A stretch of 64,000 nt of DNA from Sphingomonas hankookensis (GTDB lineage Bacteria; Pseudomonadota; Alphaproteobacteria; Sphingomonadales; Sphingomonadaceae), in assembly GCF_022664465.1 (NCBI RefSeq), contig NZ_JAKREV010000003.1, positions 310,001 through 374,000 of the forward strand, read 5' to 3'. Positions 16,209 to 24,315 of this stretch are shown piece by piece. Position numbers and translations under genes: made by a program. The notes below the pieces were generated by a model. It was not told the origin of the DNA. It worked only from the letters and a program-made list of their open reading frames with translations, and ran no database searches. Every line of letters starts with the position of its first letter. Positions within the stretch are counted from its first letter, which is position 1.

Positions 16209-17458
16209 GCGCCTACTCCCCCCGACAGCGTGGGGACGTCCAGCGCCGCAAAGCCATAATGTTTCAACCAGCGCAGATCGCCGTCGAAGAACGGGCGCAG
16301 ATCGTCCATGCCGTATTTCAGCATCGCCAGCCGGTCGACGCCGGTGCCGAACGCGAAACCCTGCCATTCGTCCGGGTCCAGCCCGCACGCCGCGATGACC
16401 TTCGGATGGACCATGCCGCTGCCCAGCACCTCCATCCAGCCGCCATTGCCCTTGGCCGGATCACCGCCGACGACGCGCCGGCCCTTCTCCAGCGTGTAGC
16501 CGATATCGACCTCGGCCGACGGTTCGGTGAACGGGAAATAGCTGGGGCGCAGGCGCAGGACGATGTCGTCGCGCTCGAAGTACGCCTTCAGGAACGTCTC
16601 CAGCGTCCATTTGAGATGCCCCATATGGATGCCGCGATCGATCACCAGCCCTTCGATCTGGTGGAACATCGGGGTGTGGGTCGCGTCGCTGTCGCTGCGA
16701 TAGACCCGGCCCGGCGCGATGATGCGGATCGGGGGTTGCTGCGTCATCATCGTGCGGATTTGGACGGGCGACGTATGGGTCCGGAGCACGAAACGCTGCG
16801 CGGTTCGGTCCTGCTCCGGACCGGCCGGCGGTGCACCCGCACCGTCCGACGGCGACGGGCTTTGCCCGGCGCGGGCCGATTGGGGGGCGCCGGTGGCGGA
16901 GCCACCGTCGTCGGACGGCGCTTCGGCGCCGCCGGCCGCGCTTGCCCGTTGCTCGCCCTGCGGGCGTCGCGGCTGCGCGTAAAACGTATCATGCATCGCG
17001 CGCGCCGGATGCGTCTCCGGAATGTTGAGCGCGGTGAAGTTGTGCCAGTCGTCCTCGATCTCCGGCCCCGTCGCGACAGCGAAGCCCAGATCGGCGAAAA
17101 TCTCCGCCAGCTCGTCCATGACCTGCGACACGGGATGCACCCCGCCCGGTGCGGCACGATCGACTGGCAGCGTCAGGTCGACGCGTTCCGACGCCAGCTT
17201 GGCGGCCAGCGCCTTCGCTTCGAGGTCCGCCTTGCGCGCACCGATCGCGGTGGTCACCGCCTCGCGCAGGGCGTGGATGCCGGGCGCCACCGTCTGGCGT
17301 TCCTCGGGCGACAGGGCGCCCAGCGTTTTCAGCAGGCCGGTGATCGCCCCCTGCTTGCCCAGCGCATGAACACGCACCGCCTCCAGCGCATCGACGCCGG
17401 CAGAGGCATCGATGGCGGCGAGCAGGTCGGCACGCAATTGGTCGAGATCGGGGGTCAC
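16205..17458 (-). CDS. pheS: Phenylalanyl-tRNA synthetase alpha subunit with an in-frame palindromic insertion
   Basis: A 417-aa protein, longer than the usual 330-365. The N-terminal coiled coil (1-95) and class II catalytic core are complete: motif 1 region [32 protein letters not shown] (to residue 160), [13 protein letters not shown] (motif 2 region, about 225-237), and motif 3 [14 protein letters not shown]. Between DTFY and LRTHTSP, normally a short loop, lie about 60 extra Ala/Gly/Pro/Ser-rich residues (about 161-221). The DNA there (16796-16978) is highly palindromic, suggesting insertion of a repeat element into a tolerant surface loop. The reading frame is kept, so the enzyme is presumably active. 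It is the first gene of the pheST-epimerase unit. Confidence 0.95.
   Translation of the reverse strand: MTPDLDQLRADLLAAIDASAGVDALEAVRVHALGKQGAITGLLKTLGALSPEERQTVAPGIHALREAVTTAIGARKADLEAKALAAKLASERVDLTLPVDRAAPGGVHPVSQVMDELAEIFADLGFAVATGPEIEDDWHNFTALNIPETHPARAMHDTFYAQPRRPQGEQRASAAGGAEAPSDDGGSATGAPQSARAGQSPSPSDGAGAPPAGPEQDRTAQRFVLRTHTSPVQIRTMMTQQPPIRIIAPGRVYRSDSDATHTPMFHQIEGLVIDRGIHMGHLKWTLETFLKAYFERDDIVLRLRPSYFPFTEPSAEVDIGYTLEKGRRVVGGDPAKGNGGWMEVLGSGMVHPKVIAACGLDPDEWQGFAFGTGVDRLAMLKYGMDDLRPFFDGDLRWLKHYGFAALDVPTLSGGVGA
16818..16941. repeat. Palindromic element inside pheS
   Basis: Arms at about 16818-16858 and 16905-16941 are imperfect reverse complements: both carry GGCCGGCGG and CCGTCCGAC plus a GACGG end, with one 3-nt gap. 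The loop holds a further perfect 7-bp hairpin, CGGTGGC-GGA-GCCACCG (16891-16907). The element is translated in frame as part of a low-complexity loop of PheS. Confidence 0.7.
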
Positions 17459-17491
17459 GGTCGCTCCGGTGGTCGGGATAGGCGACCGGCT

Positions 17492-17745
17492 TTATTGCGG
17501 AACGGGGAAGAAGCCTAGCCCCGAGGACAGGTCGTGCCAGTGGGGTTGGTGCGCTCGACCAAATTCTGCTTCCAGTCGCGGTTCCACTTCTTGATCCGCT
17601 TCTCCCGCTGGATCGCGGTTTCCATGGTTTCGTGGCGTTTGAACCAGACGAGCCGGGCACAATTGTGATCAGCCGTAAAGCCGGGGAAGGTACCGTTGCG
17701 GCGACTGGCGACGATATAGACGCAGGGTTCGAAGATGCGCACCAT
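17492..17745 (-). pseudogene. GIY-YIG endonuclease-like gene, broken
   Basis: The start (MVRIFEPCVYIVASRRNGT) and middle (GFTADHNCARLVWFKRHETMETAIQ, REKRIKKW) are clearly from the small YhbQ-like GIY-YIG family. The segment that should lie between RNGT and GFT, holding the second half of the catalytic motif (YVG) and the active-site Arg, is missing. About 20 residues are deleted in frame. In addition, a one-base loss in a G run at about 17542-17545 shifts the frame: the current frame stops at 17515 after TNPTGTTCPRG. The other frame reads HWHDLSSGLGFF and stops at 17492, like intact homologues. It sits between rplT and pheS. Confidence 0.8.
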
Positions 17746-17756
17746 TCCCCCACCCC

Positions 17757-17884
17757 TTCGTCGTTCCCGCGAAGGCGGGAACCCATATACGCTGACGGTA
17801 ATAATGGAGCCGGAACGGCAGCGTCTATGGATTCCCGCTTCGCGGGAATGACGATGAAGGTGCAGCTGCCTTCGCCGGAATGAC
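17757..17884. repeat. Palindromic element, family G copy 1
   Basis: Left arm TCGTCGTTCCCGCGAAGGCG ending GGAACCCATATACGCTG. Right arm GGCAGCGTCTATGGATTCCC and GCTTCGCGGGAATGACGATG. A second partial arm TTCGCCGGAATGACGATGG follows. Inner bases ACGCTG/CAGCGT also pair. It fills the gap downstream of rplT with no gene. Confidence 0.7.
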
Positions 17885-17906
17885 GATGGGGGTCGCGGAA
17901 AGGCAC

Positions 17907-17943
17907 AAAAAAACGCCGGCGGGTCACCCCACCGGCGTTTCTC
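17907..17943 (-). terminator. Rho-independent terminator of rpmI-rplT
   Basis: On the minus strand a GC stem (ACGCCGGTGGGGTGACCCGCCGGCGT region, paired around GGGTGACCC) is followed by seven T residues. It begins about 20 nt after the rplT stop. A textbook intrinsic terminator. Confidence 0.85.
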
Positions 17944-17963
17944 TTACCATCAAACCGCTGCGC

Positions 17964-18335
17964 TTACGCGGCGGCCTGTTCCGGCAGGGCGGCCTTCGCC
18001 TGCGCGACGATCGCCTTGAAGGCGGCTTCCTCGTGCATTGCGATATCGGCCAGGACCTTCCGGTCGAGTTCGATGCCGGCCAGCTTGCAGCCGTGCATGA
18101 ACTGCGAATAGGTGATGCCTTCCGCGCGGACACCGGCGTTGATGCGCTGGATCCACAGACCACGGAAGGTCCGCTTCTTTACCTTGCGGTCGCGATAAGC
18201 GTACTGACCGGCCTTTTCGACGGCCTGGCGCGCGATGCGGATGGTGTTCTTGCGACGGCCATAATAGCCCTTCGCCTGGTCCAAAATCCGCTTGTGCTTC
18301 GCCTTCGTGGTCGTGCCGCGCTTGATACGTGCCAT
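17964..18335 (-). CDS. rplT: 50S ribosomal protein L20
   Basis: A 123-aa basic protein with the conserved L20 sequence: [16 protein letters not shown] at the N-terminus, [30 protein letters not shown] motif and the [11 protein letters not shown]-terminal domain. It is an early assembly protein binding 23S rRNA and, in several bacteria, represses its own operon. A TAAGGAG site precedes the ATG. It lies 13 nt after rpmI in the same operon and is followed by a strong terminator. infC, the usual first gene of the operon, is not present. Confidence 0.98.
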   Translation of the reverse strand: MARIKRGTTTKAKHKRILDQAKGYYGRRKNTIRIARQAVEKAGQYAYRDRKVKKRTFRGLWIQRINAGVRAEGITYSQFMHGCKLAGIELDRKVLADIAMHEEAAFKAIVAQAKAALPEQAAA

Positions 18336-18348
18336 GCTTCAGTACTCC

Positions 18349-18552
18349 TTAACGCAGACCGTAGGGCGCCCACGCCTTGACACGGGCGGTGTCGGCGTCG
18401 GCCAGGACCGAAGTCCCGCGGTTCTGGCGGATGTACTTCGCGTTGTGCGAGATCAGGCGGTGGCGCTTGCCCGCGACACCGTGCTTGATCTTGCCGGTGG
18501 CGGTGAGCTTGAAGCGCTTCTTCACGCCGCTCTTGGTCTTGAGCTTGGGCAT
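18349..18552 (-). CDS. rpmI: 50S ribosomal protein L35
   Basis: A 67-aa basic protein starting MPKLKTKSGVKKRF, the family's standard start, with GKIKHGVAGKRHRL and YIRQNRGT. An in-frame ATG 7 codons upstream is rejected because it breaks the conserved N-terminus, and a GGAG site lies before the accepted ATG. First gene of rpmI-rplT. The 158-bp region up to the divergent AsmA gene must hold the promoter and possibly an L20-binding leader. Confidence 0.97.
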   Translation of the reverse strand: MPKLKTKSGVKKRFKLTATGKIKHGVAGKRHRLISHNAKYIRQNRGTSVLADADTARVKAWAPYGLR

Positions 18553-18710
18553 TTTGGTCTCCTCAAAAATCACGACGTGCGGATTGCCGCGGCAGCCCTA
18601 GATGGCCGGGCGAATCCCTTGAAAGGTCGTGGAAAGAGCGCGCCCCTAACCCGGCTGTCGCCAAAACGCAATAACCGGAACTCGTTTCGCCTGCGAACGG
18701 TTGGGGTGCG

Positions 18711-20828
18711 ATGGCCGACGTTTCCGAAACTGCCGGCGCACCCGCCGCCCCCCGCCGCCGCGACTGGCGGCGGATCGCGCTTCGGACGCTCCTCGGGATC
18801 GTCGCGGCGATCGTCCTTGCCTGGGCAGTGCTGTTCGTCACCAAGGGCCGGTTCCTGAAGGGCACGTTCGAACGGATCGCGTCGTCGCAGAGCGGACGGA
18901 CGGTGCGCGTCGCGGGCGATTTCCAGTTCTACTTCGCGCCGGTGAACCTGAAATTCCTTGCCGAGGGGCTGTCGGTGTCGAACCCCGACTGGGCCGGCGG
19001 CGGTAATGTGTTCGAAGCGAAGAAGCTTGACAGTTCGGTCGCGACGCTGACCTTCCTGTTCGGGCGGCGGCGGGTGAACTGGCTGGAACTGGACGGCGCG
19101 CGCGCCGACCTGCACTGGGATCCGCAACGCAAGCGCAACACCTGGACGTTCGGCGATCCGAACCAGCCGGGCAAGAAGCTCGAACTGCCGATCGTGCGCA
19201 GCGGCATGTTCCGTGATACGCGGATCCGCTACCGCGACCCGCAATTCCTGCTCGACGGGACGTTCGACCTTGCGCCTGCGACCACGGCCGGTGCGCAGTT
19301 CGAGCATGCGATCCGCGCGACCGGGCGCGGCACGGTGCGCGGGCGGCCGTTCCGCCTGACCGGTGAGTTGCAATCGCCCAATGCGACGATCCGTGGCGGG
19401 CAAAACCGGCTGACCGCGCGGATCGAGGTTGCGCGCTCGGTCGCGGTGCTGGCCGGTACGCTGCCCGGGCCGACCGAGCTCGACGGATCGAACCTCGCCG
19501 TCCGCCTGCGCGGCCGCAATCTGGCGGAGGTGTTCGCGGTGCTCGGCATCACCACGCCGAACACGCGGACCTATCGCCTGACCGGGCGGATGACGAAGGA
19601 TGGCGCCGACTGGAAATTCACCCGGTTGCGCGGGACCTTCGGCGACAGCGATCTGGCCGGCAGGCTGACCGTGACGCAGCGCGAGCCGCGGCTGCTGCTG
19701 ACCGCCGACCTGACCTCGCGCACGCTCGATATCGTCGATATGTCGGCGTTCGTCGGCTACGACCTCGAACGCGTCGAGGCGCAGGGTGCGGCGGGCGTGA
19801 TCGAACGGCAGGGCGGCGCGCCACGCCTGCTCCCCGATGCGAAGCTGAATGTCGAGGCACTGCGCAATTTCGATGCGCAGGTCCGCTACAAGGTCGGGAC
19901 CGTCCGCGCGCGCAGCCTGCCGGTGTCGAATGTCGACCTGACGCTTGAGCTGAACGACCGGCTGCTCAAACTATCACCGCTGACCTTCGCGATGGCGCGC
20001 GGCAATGTCGCGTCGGACATCGTCATCGACGCGCGTCGCCGCCCGGCGGTCACCGACTATGACATCCGCCTGTCGCCGACGCCGATGGGGCAGCTGCTCG
20101 CCGGCTGGGGGGTCGCGGAAGCGGGCACCACCGGTACGGTCAAGGGGCGGGTGAAGCTGACCGGCACCGGCGATACGGTGCATGATTCACTGGCGGCGTC
20201 GAACGGGCGGATCGCGATCATCCTGCCGGCCGGGAGCTTCTGGACGCGCAATATCCAGCTGTCCGAACTCGATCTCGGCACCTTTGCGCAGAAGATGTTC
20301 GAGGGGAAGTTGAAGGAGCCGGTGCGGATCAACTGCGGGTTGATCGGTTTTACCGTGCGGAACGGTGTGGCGGCGGCCGACCCGATCCTGATCGATACGC
20401 AGAAAAACGTGATGATCGGCCGCGGCGGGTTCAGCTTCCGCAACGAATCGATCGACCTTGCCGTGCGCGCCGACTCGAAGCGCTTCTCGCTGTTCGCCGG
20501 CCAGTCGCCGGTCGGGGTCGGCGGCTATTTCGCCGAGCCGCGTTACTCGGTCGTCAGCCCCGAACTGCTCAGCCGTGCCGGTGCTGGGCTTGGGTTGGCG
20601 TTGGTGGCGACGCCGGTGGCGGGGGTGCTCGCGTTCGTCGATCCGGGCGACGCCAAGGGCGCGGCGTGTGGCCCCATCCTCACCGGCGCGACGGCGCGTG
20701 CCCAGCGGACCAAGGGTGGCGAGGCGCGCGACGATGTCGGGCGGGGGACGACGGCGAAGGCCGAGGATGGCCGTTCCAACCGGGGTGAGCGCAAGGAACA
20801 GCGGAAGAAGTTTCTCGGGATTTTCTGA
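18711..20828 (+). CDS. AsmA family protein
   Basis: A 705-aa protein with an N-terminal cytoplasmic tail, one membrane segment (about residues 24-43) and a large periplasmic part. AsmA hallmarks are the start GRTVRVAGDFQFYFAPVNLKFLAEGLSVSNP (about 63 onward), where such proteins define a beta-taco repeat, and the C-terminal INCGLIGFTVRNGVAAADPILIDT segment. AsmA-like proteins are bridge-like lipid transfer or envelope-integrity proteins between inner and outer membranes. The exact lipid is not known. The last 45 residues are charged and Lys/Arg-rich. The stop lies directly at a family A repeat. Confidence 0.88.
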   Translation: MADVSETAGAPAAPRRRDWRRIALRTLLGIVAAIVLAWAVLFVTKGRFLKGTFERIASSQSGRTVRVAGDFQFYFAPVNLKFLAEGLSVSNPDWAGGGNVFEAKKLDSSVATLTFLFGRRRVNWLELDGARADLHWDPQRKRNTWTFGDPNQPGKKLELPIVRSGMFRDTRIRYRDPQFLLDGTFDLAPATTAGAQFEHAIRATGRGTVRGRPFRLTGELQSPNATIRGGQNRLTARIEVARSVAVLAGTLPGPTELDGSNLAVRLRGRNLAEVFAVLGITTPNTRTYRLTGRMTKDGADWKFTRLRGTFGDSDLAGRLTVTQREPRLLLTADLTSRTLDIVDMSAFVGYDLERVEAQGAAGVIERQGGAPRLLPDAKLNVEALRNFDAQVRYKVGTVRARSLPVSNVDLTLELNDRLLKLSPLTFAMARGNVASDIVIDARRRPAVTDYDIRLSPTPMGQLLAGWGVAEAGTTGTVKGRVKLTGTGDTVHDSLAASNGRIAIILPAGSFWTRNIQLSELDLGTFAQKMFEGKLKEPVRINCGLIGFTVRNGVAAADPILIDTQKNVMIGRGGFSFRNESIDLAVRADSKRFSLFAGQSPVGVGGYFAEPRYSVVSPELLSRAGAGLGLALVATPVAGVLAFVDPGDAKGAACGPILTGATARAQRTKGGEARDDVGRGTTAKAEDGRSNRGERKEQRKKFLGIF

Positions 20829-21057
20829 ATCACGCGAAGGCGCGAAGGCGCGGAGAGAAGAAGGTAGATTTCGCGCAGAGCCGCGGAGGGGTCGCGTTTG
20901 CGGCGAGTTCGGCCGCGATAGCGGCTCTCGATCTTCGTGCAGCGAAGGACATCGTCTACCGAACGCAACCGGTCGTCCCAGGCTGGACCTCTCTGCGCCT
21001 CCGCGGCTCTGCGCGAAATCTACCTTCTTAAACCTTCTTCGTGCCTTCGCGTGAAAT
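20828..21057. repeat. REPIN/MITE-like palindromic element, copy A4
   Basis: An intact copy of about 230 bp. Left arm ATCACGCGAAGGCGCGAAGG with GGTAGATTTCGCGCAGAGCC. Right arm GGCTCTGCGCGAAATCTACC with TTCGTGCCTTCGCGTGA. The core GTCTACCGAACGCAACC matches A1. Both ends touch stop codons: that of the AsmA gene on the left and of the convergent SDR gene on the right, so it may serve as a shared terminator. Confidence 0.8.
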
Positions 21058-21836
21058 CACAAAATCCCCGGAAACGCTCCACCATCGATCAACAGGCTCT
21101 GCCCGGTAATGAACCCGGCCTTGTCCGAACACAGGAAGGCGCAGGCCGCGCCGAATTCGGCCGGATCGCCGATCCGTTTCGCCGGGATCGTGTCCGCCCG
21201 TTTCGCCTTTTCCTCGGCCGGGGTCGTGCCGTTCTTTGCCGCCGCCGCTTCGCTCATCGATGCGATGCGGGCGGTGTCGAACGACCCGGGCAGCAGGCCG
21301 TTGATCGTGACGTTGGCATGCGCCACCGACCGCGCGATGCCTGCGACGAAACCGGTCAGGCCGGCACGCGCACCACTCGACAGGTCGAGGCCGGGGAGCG
21401 GCATCTTGACCGATCCCGAGGTGATGTTGACCACCCGGCCAAAGCCGCGCGCGACCATGCCGGGCAGCACCGCCTGGATCAGCAGCGCGGGCGTCACGAA
21501 ATTCGCCTCCACCCCGGCGCGGATGCCGTCGGCGTCGAGGTCGGTATAGGGCTTCACCGGCGGCCCGCCATTGTTGTTGACCAGAATGTCGGGGTCGGGA
21601 CAGGCGGCGAGCAGCGCGGCACGGCCCTCCTCGCTCGACAGGTCGGCAACCACCTCGACCACGGTCACCCCGGTTTCGGCGCGGATCGCGTCGGCCGTCG
21701 CCGTCAGCTTCGCCGCATCGCGTCCGTTGACGACGACATCGACCCCGGCACGCGCCAGTTCGAGCGCACAGGCCCGGCCGAGCCCCGCGCTCGATGCGCA
21801 CACGATCGCCTTGCGGCCGGCAATTCCCAGATCCAT
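21057..21836 (-). CDS. SDR family oxidoreductase
   Basis: A 259-aa short-chain dehydrogenase/reductase. The cofactor motif is degenerate (ASSAGLGRA, near residues 14-22), the NNGG (residues 85-89 region) replaces the common NNAG, and TSGS supplies the catalytic Ser. The expected YxxxK is not intact: the region reads LDLSSGARAGLTGF, so Tyr and Lys are replaced. This pattern is typical of the SDR_subfam_1 group (YkvO-like), whose catalytic status is unclear. ATG at 21836. Adjacent upstream is the ABC-2 exporter. Substrate unknown. Confidence 0.85.
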   Translation of the reverse strand: MDLGIAGRKAIVCASSAGLGRACALELARAGVDVVVNGRDAAKLTATADAIRAETGVTVVEVVADLSSEEGRAALLAACPDPDILVNNNGGPPVKPYTDLDADGIRAGVEANFVTPALLIQAVLPGMVARGFGRVVNITSGSVKMPLPGLDLSSGARAGLTGFVAGIARSVAHANVTINGLLPGSFDTARIASMSEAAAAKNGTTPAEEKAKRADTIPAKRIGDPAEFGAACAFLCSDKAGFITGQSLLIDGGAFPGIL

Positions 21837-21847
21837 GCGCTCGTCCC

Positions 21848-22615
21848 TTATTTCTTCAATCGCCAACCGGTGCGGAAGATCGTTGCGATCACCGCGACGC
21901 ACAGCAGCAGGAAGCCGAGCGTCGCACCGATGCTCGCCACGACCGAAACGTCGCCCTTGCCGAAGAAGGTCCAGCGGAACCCGCTGATCAGGTAGACGAT
22001 CGGATTGAACAGGCTGATCGTCCGCCACACGCCCGGCAGCATGTCGATCGAATAGAAGGCGCCGCCCAGAAACGTCAGCGGCGTGACCACCAGCAGCGGG
22101 ATCACCTGCAACTGTTCGAACCCCTTGGCCCATAGCCCGAGGATGAAGCCGAACAGGCAGAAGGTCGTCGCGACCAGCAACAGATAGCATAGCGCCCAGA
22201 ACGGATGCGCCACCTGCACGTCGACGAACAGGTGCGCGGTGGCGAAGATCACCAGCGCCACGATCACCGACTTGGTCGCCGCCGCCCCGACATAGCCGGC
22301 CAGCGTCTCCAGCGTCGAGACGGGGGAGGACAGCAGTTCGTAGATCGTACCCGACCATTTGGGCATGAAGATGCCGAAGCTGGCGTTGAAGATGCTTTCG
22401 GTCAGCATCGTCAGCATCATCAGTCCGGGCACGATGAACGCGCCGTACGGCACGCCGCCGACCTCGGTCATGCGGCTGCCGATCGCGGTGCCGAACACGA
22501 TGAAGTACAGCGACGTCGTGATGACCGGCGTCATCAGCGAGGTCCAGATCGTCCGCCCGAAGCGCGCCAGTTCGAACCGATAGATGGCGAGCACGCCGTG
22601 CCAGTTGAACGTCAT
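21848..22615 (-). CDS. ABC-2 type transport permease
   Basis: A 255-aa integral membrane protein with six predicted segments and the ABC-2 family pattern ([22 protein letters not shown] near the N-terminus, FSIVPLL-like ABC-2 signature region replaced by [26 protein letters not shown]). This subfamily resembles YadH/NodJ exporters. Its start overlaps the stop of the ATPase gene (ATGA), so it is the membrane half of that exporter. Substrate unknown. Confidence 0.9.
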   Translation of the reverse strand: MTFNWHGVLAIYRFELARFGRTIWTSLMTPVITTSLYFIVFGTAIGSRMTEVGGVPYGAFIVPGLMMLTMLTESIFNASFGIFMPKWSGTIYELLSSPVSTLETLAGYVGAAATKSVIVALVIFATAHLFVDVQVAHPFWALCYLLLVATTFCLFGFILGLWAKGFEQLQVIPLLVVTPLTFLGGAFYSIDMLPGVWRTISLFNPIVYLISGFRWTFFGKGDVSVVASIGATLGFLLLCVAVIATIFRTGWRLKK

Positions 22616-23547
22616 GCCCGGCTCTCCTGTTCGTGCACCAGCCCGACGAAGATATCCTCAAGGCTCGACTGTTTCGTGGCGATGTCCTTCCACGCGATCC
22701 CGGCCTCGTCGACCGCGCGCAACAGCGCGCGTACGCCGTTGTCGTCGGCATTGGCATCGAAGGCGAAGGTCATTGCATGGCCTTCGTCGGTCAGCGTCAG
22801 CGGCCAATGCGACAATGCCGCCGGCACCTCGCCCAGCGGTTCGGCCATGGTCAGCGTCAGCGTCTTCTTGCCCAGCTTGCGCATCAGCGCGGCCTTTTCA
22901 TCGACCAGGATCAGCTTGCCCTTGGCGATGACCCCCACCCGGTCGGCCATCTCCTCGGCCTCCTCGATATAATGGGTGGTCAGGATGATGGTCACGCCCC
23001 GCTCGCGCAGTTCGTGGACCAGCCGCCACATGTCGCGGCGCAGCTCGACATCGACGCCCGCGGTTGGTTCGTCGAGGAACAGGATGTCGGGTTCGTGGGA
23101 CAGCGCCTTGGCGATCATCACCCGGCGCTTCATGCCGCCCGACAGCTCGGTCATCTTGGCATTGCGCTTGTCCCACAGCGTCAGGTCGCGCAGCAGCTTT
23201 TCGATGAAGGCCGGGTCGCCATGCCGCCCGAACAGCCGGCGCGAAAAGGTGACGGTCGCCATCACCGTTTCGAACGCATCGGTCAGCAATTCCTGCGGCA
23301 CCAGCCCGATGCGGGTCCGCGTCTCGCGATAATCGCGCACCGTGTCGAACCCGGCGGCGGTGATCGTGCCTTCGCTGGCGGTCACGATGCCGCAGATGAT
23401 GCTGATCAGCGTCGTCTTGCCTGCCCCGTTCGGCCCCAGCAGCGCAAAGATTTCGCCCTTGGCGATATCGAGGTCGGTCGGTTCGAGCGCGACGGTGCCC
23501 GACTGGTACGTCTTGGCGACGCCCCGGATCGATAGAATGGTGTTCAT
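22612..23547 (-). CDS. ABC transporter ATP-binding protein
   Basis: A 311-aa ATPase. Walker A is GPNGAGKTT (about residues 38-46), the signature [15 protein letters not shown], Walker [14 protein letters not shown], and the H-loop [11 protein letters not shown] are intact. A C-terminal extension of about 90 residues is typical of YadG/NodI/CcmA-type exporters. It forms an exporter with the overlapping permease gene. The intergenic distance to the DsbA-like gene is 42 bp, so the four genes to the right may be co-transcribed. Confidence 0.95.
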   Translation of the reverse strand: MNTILSIRGVAKTYQSGTVALEPTDLDIAKGEIFALLGPNGAGKTTLISIICGIVTASEGTITAAGFDTVRDYRETRTRIGLVPQELLTDAFETVMATVTFSRRLFGRHGDPAFIEKLLRDLTLWDKRNAKMTELSGGMKRRVMIAKALSHEPDILFLDEPTAGVDVELRRDMWRLVHELRERGVTIILTTHYIEEAEEMADRVGVIAKGKLILVDEKAALMRKLGKKTLTLTMAEPLGEVPAALSHWPLTLTDEGHAMTFAFDANADDNGVRALLRAVDEAGIAWKDIATKQSSLEDIFVGLVHEQESRA

Positions 23548-23589
23548 GGAACGGCTTGTCCCACGCTTTGATGACGGGGGGAAGGCGGC

Positions 23590-24315
23590 TTACGTCGCCT
23601 TCGCCTTGCGGGCGTCGGCGACCGCAGTCTGCAGCCCGGTCAGCGTCTGCGCGCCGCCCAGCACCTGGTCGCCGACCACCCAGGACGGCGTACCGGTGAA
23701 GCCGAGGCTGCTCGCAGTCTTCATGTTGCGCTCGATCTCGCCCGCAATCTGCGGCGACCGGATCGCGGCGCGGGCGGCGGCGACGTCCAGCCCGGCGGTC
23801 TTGGCCGCCGCTTCGATCGCGCCGCTATCGACCCGGCCCGAGGCGTAGAGGGCGTCGTGGAACGGTTTGAACCTGTTCTGCAACGCGGCGGCGAGCGCCC
23901 ATTCGGCGGCGCTGCGGCTGTCGGGGGACAGGATCGGCAACTCACGATAGACGATGCGGACGTTCGGATCGCTGGCGAGCAACCCGGTGATCGCCGGCAG
24001 GCTGGCGCGGCAGAAGCCGCAGGCATAGTCGAGATAGGCGACGACGCTGACGTCGCCATTGGGATTGCCCGCGACCGCGCCCGGAAAGGGTTCGACGATC
24101 GCCGCGCGGTTGGCGGCCACCGCCTTGCCCGATTCCTTTGCCTGCAACCGGCGCATCGCTTCGGGCAGGATCTCCGGGTTGGCGAGGATGTAGTCGCGCA
24201 CCACCGTCTCGGTCGCGGCGCGATCGGTCGATCCGCGCTGCGCCACGATCGCGCCGCCGGCCCCCGCCAGCGCCGCGGCGGCCAGCATCAGGACGTTGCC
24301 GACCTTCCCCATCAT
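23590..24315 (-). CDS. DsbA-family thiol:disulfide oxidoreductase
   Basis: A 241-aa exported protein. It has an N-terminal signal anchor (about residues 6-25) and a thioredoxin fold with the active-site CGFC (about residues 98-101) after VSVVAYLDYA, then the cis-Pro region FTGTPSWVVGDQ. The helical segment before the fold (YILANPEILPEAMRRL) is the Com1/ScsC-type oligomerisation region. It forms or isomerises disulfides in the periplasm. The ATG overlaps the stop of the M48 protease gene, so translation is coupled. A second ATG directly follows the first. Confidence 0.9.
   Translation of the reverse strand: MMGKVGNVLMLAAAALAGAGGAIVAQRGSTDRAATETVVRDYILANPEILPEAMRRLQAKESGKAVAANRAAIVEPFPGAVAGNPNGDVSVVAYLDYACGFCRASLPAITGLLASDPNVRIVYRELPILSPDSRSAAEWALAAALQNRFKPFHDALYASGRVDSGAIEAAAKTAGLDVAAARAAIRSPQIAGEIERNMKTASSLGFTGTPSWVVGDQVLGGAQTLTGLQTAVADARKAKAT

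Noticed and set aside
21057..24315. SDR, ABC exporter and DsbA-like genes as a biosynthetic gene cluster
   Set aside because: No carrier protein, synthase or tailoring set is present. The genes are common singletons that happen to be co-directional.
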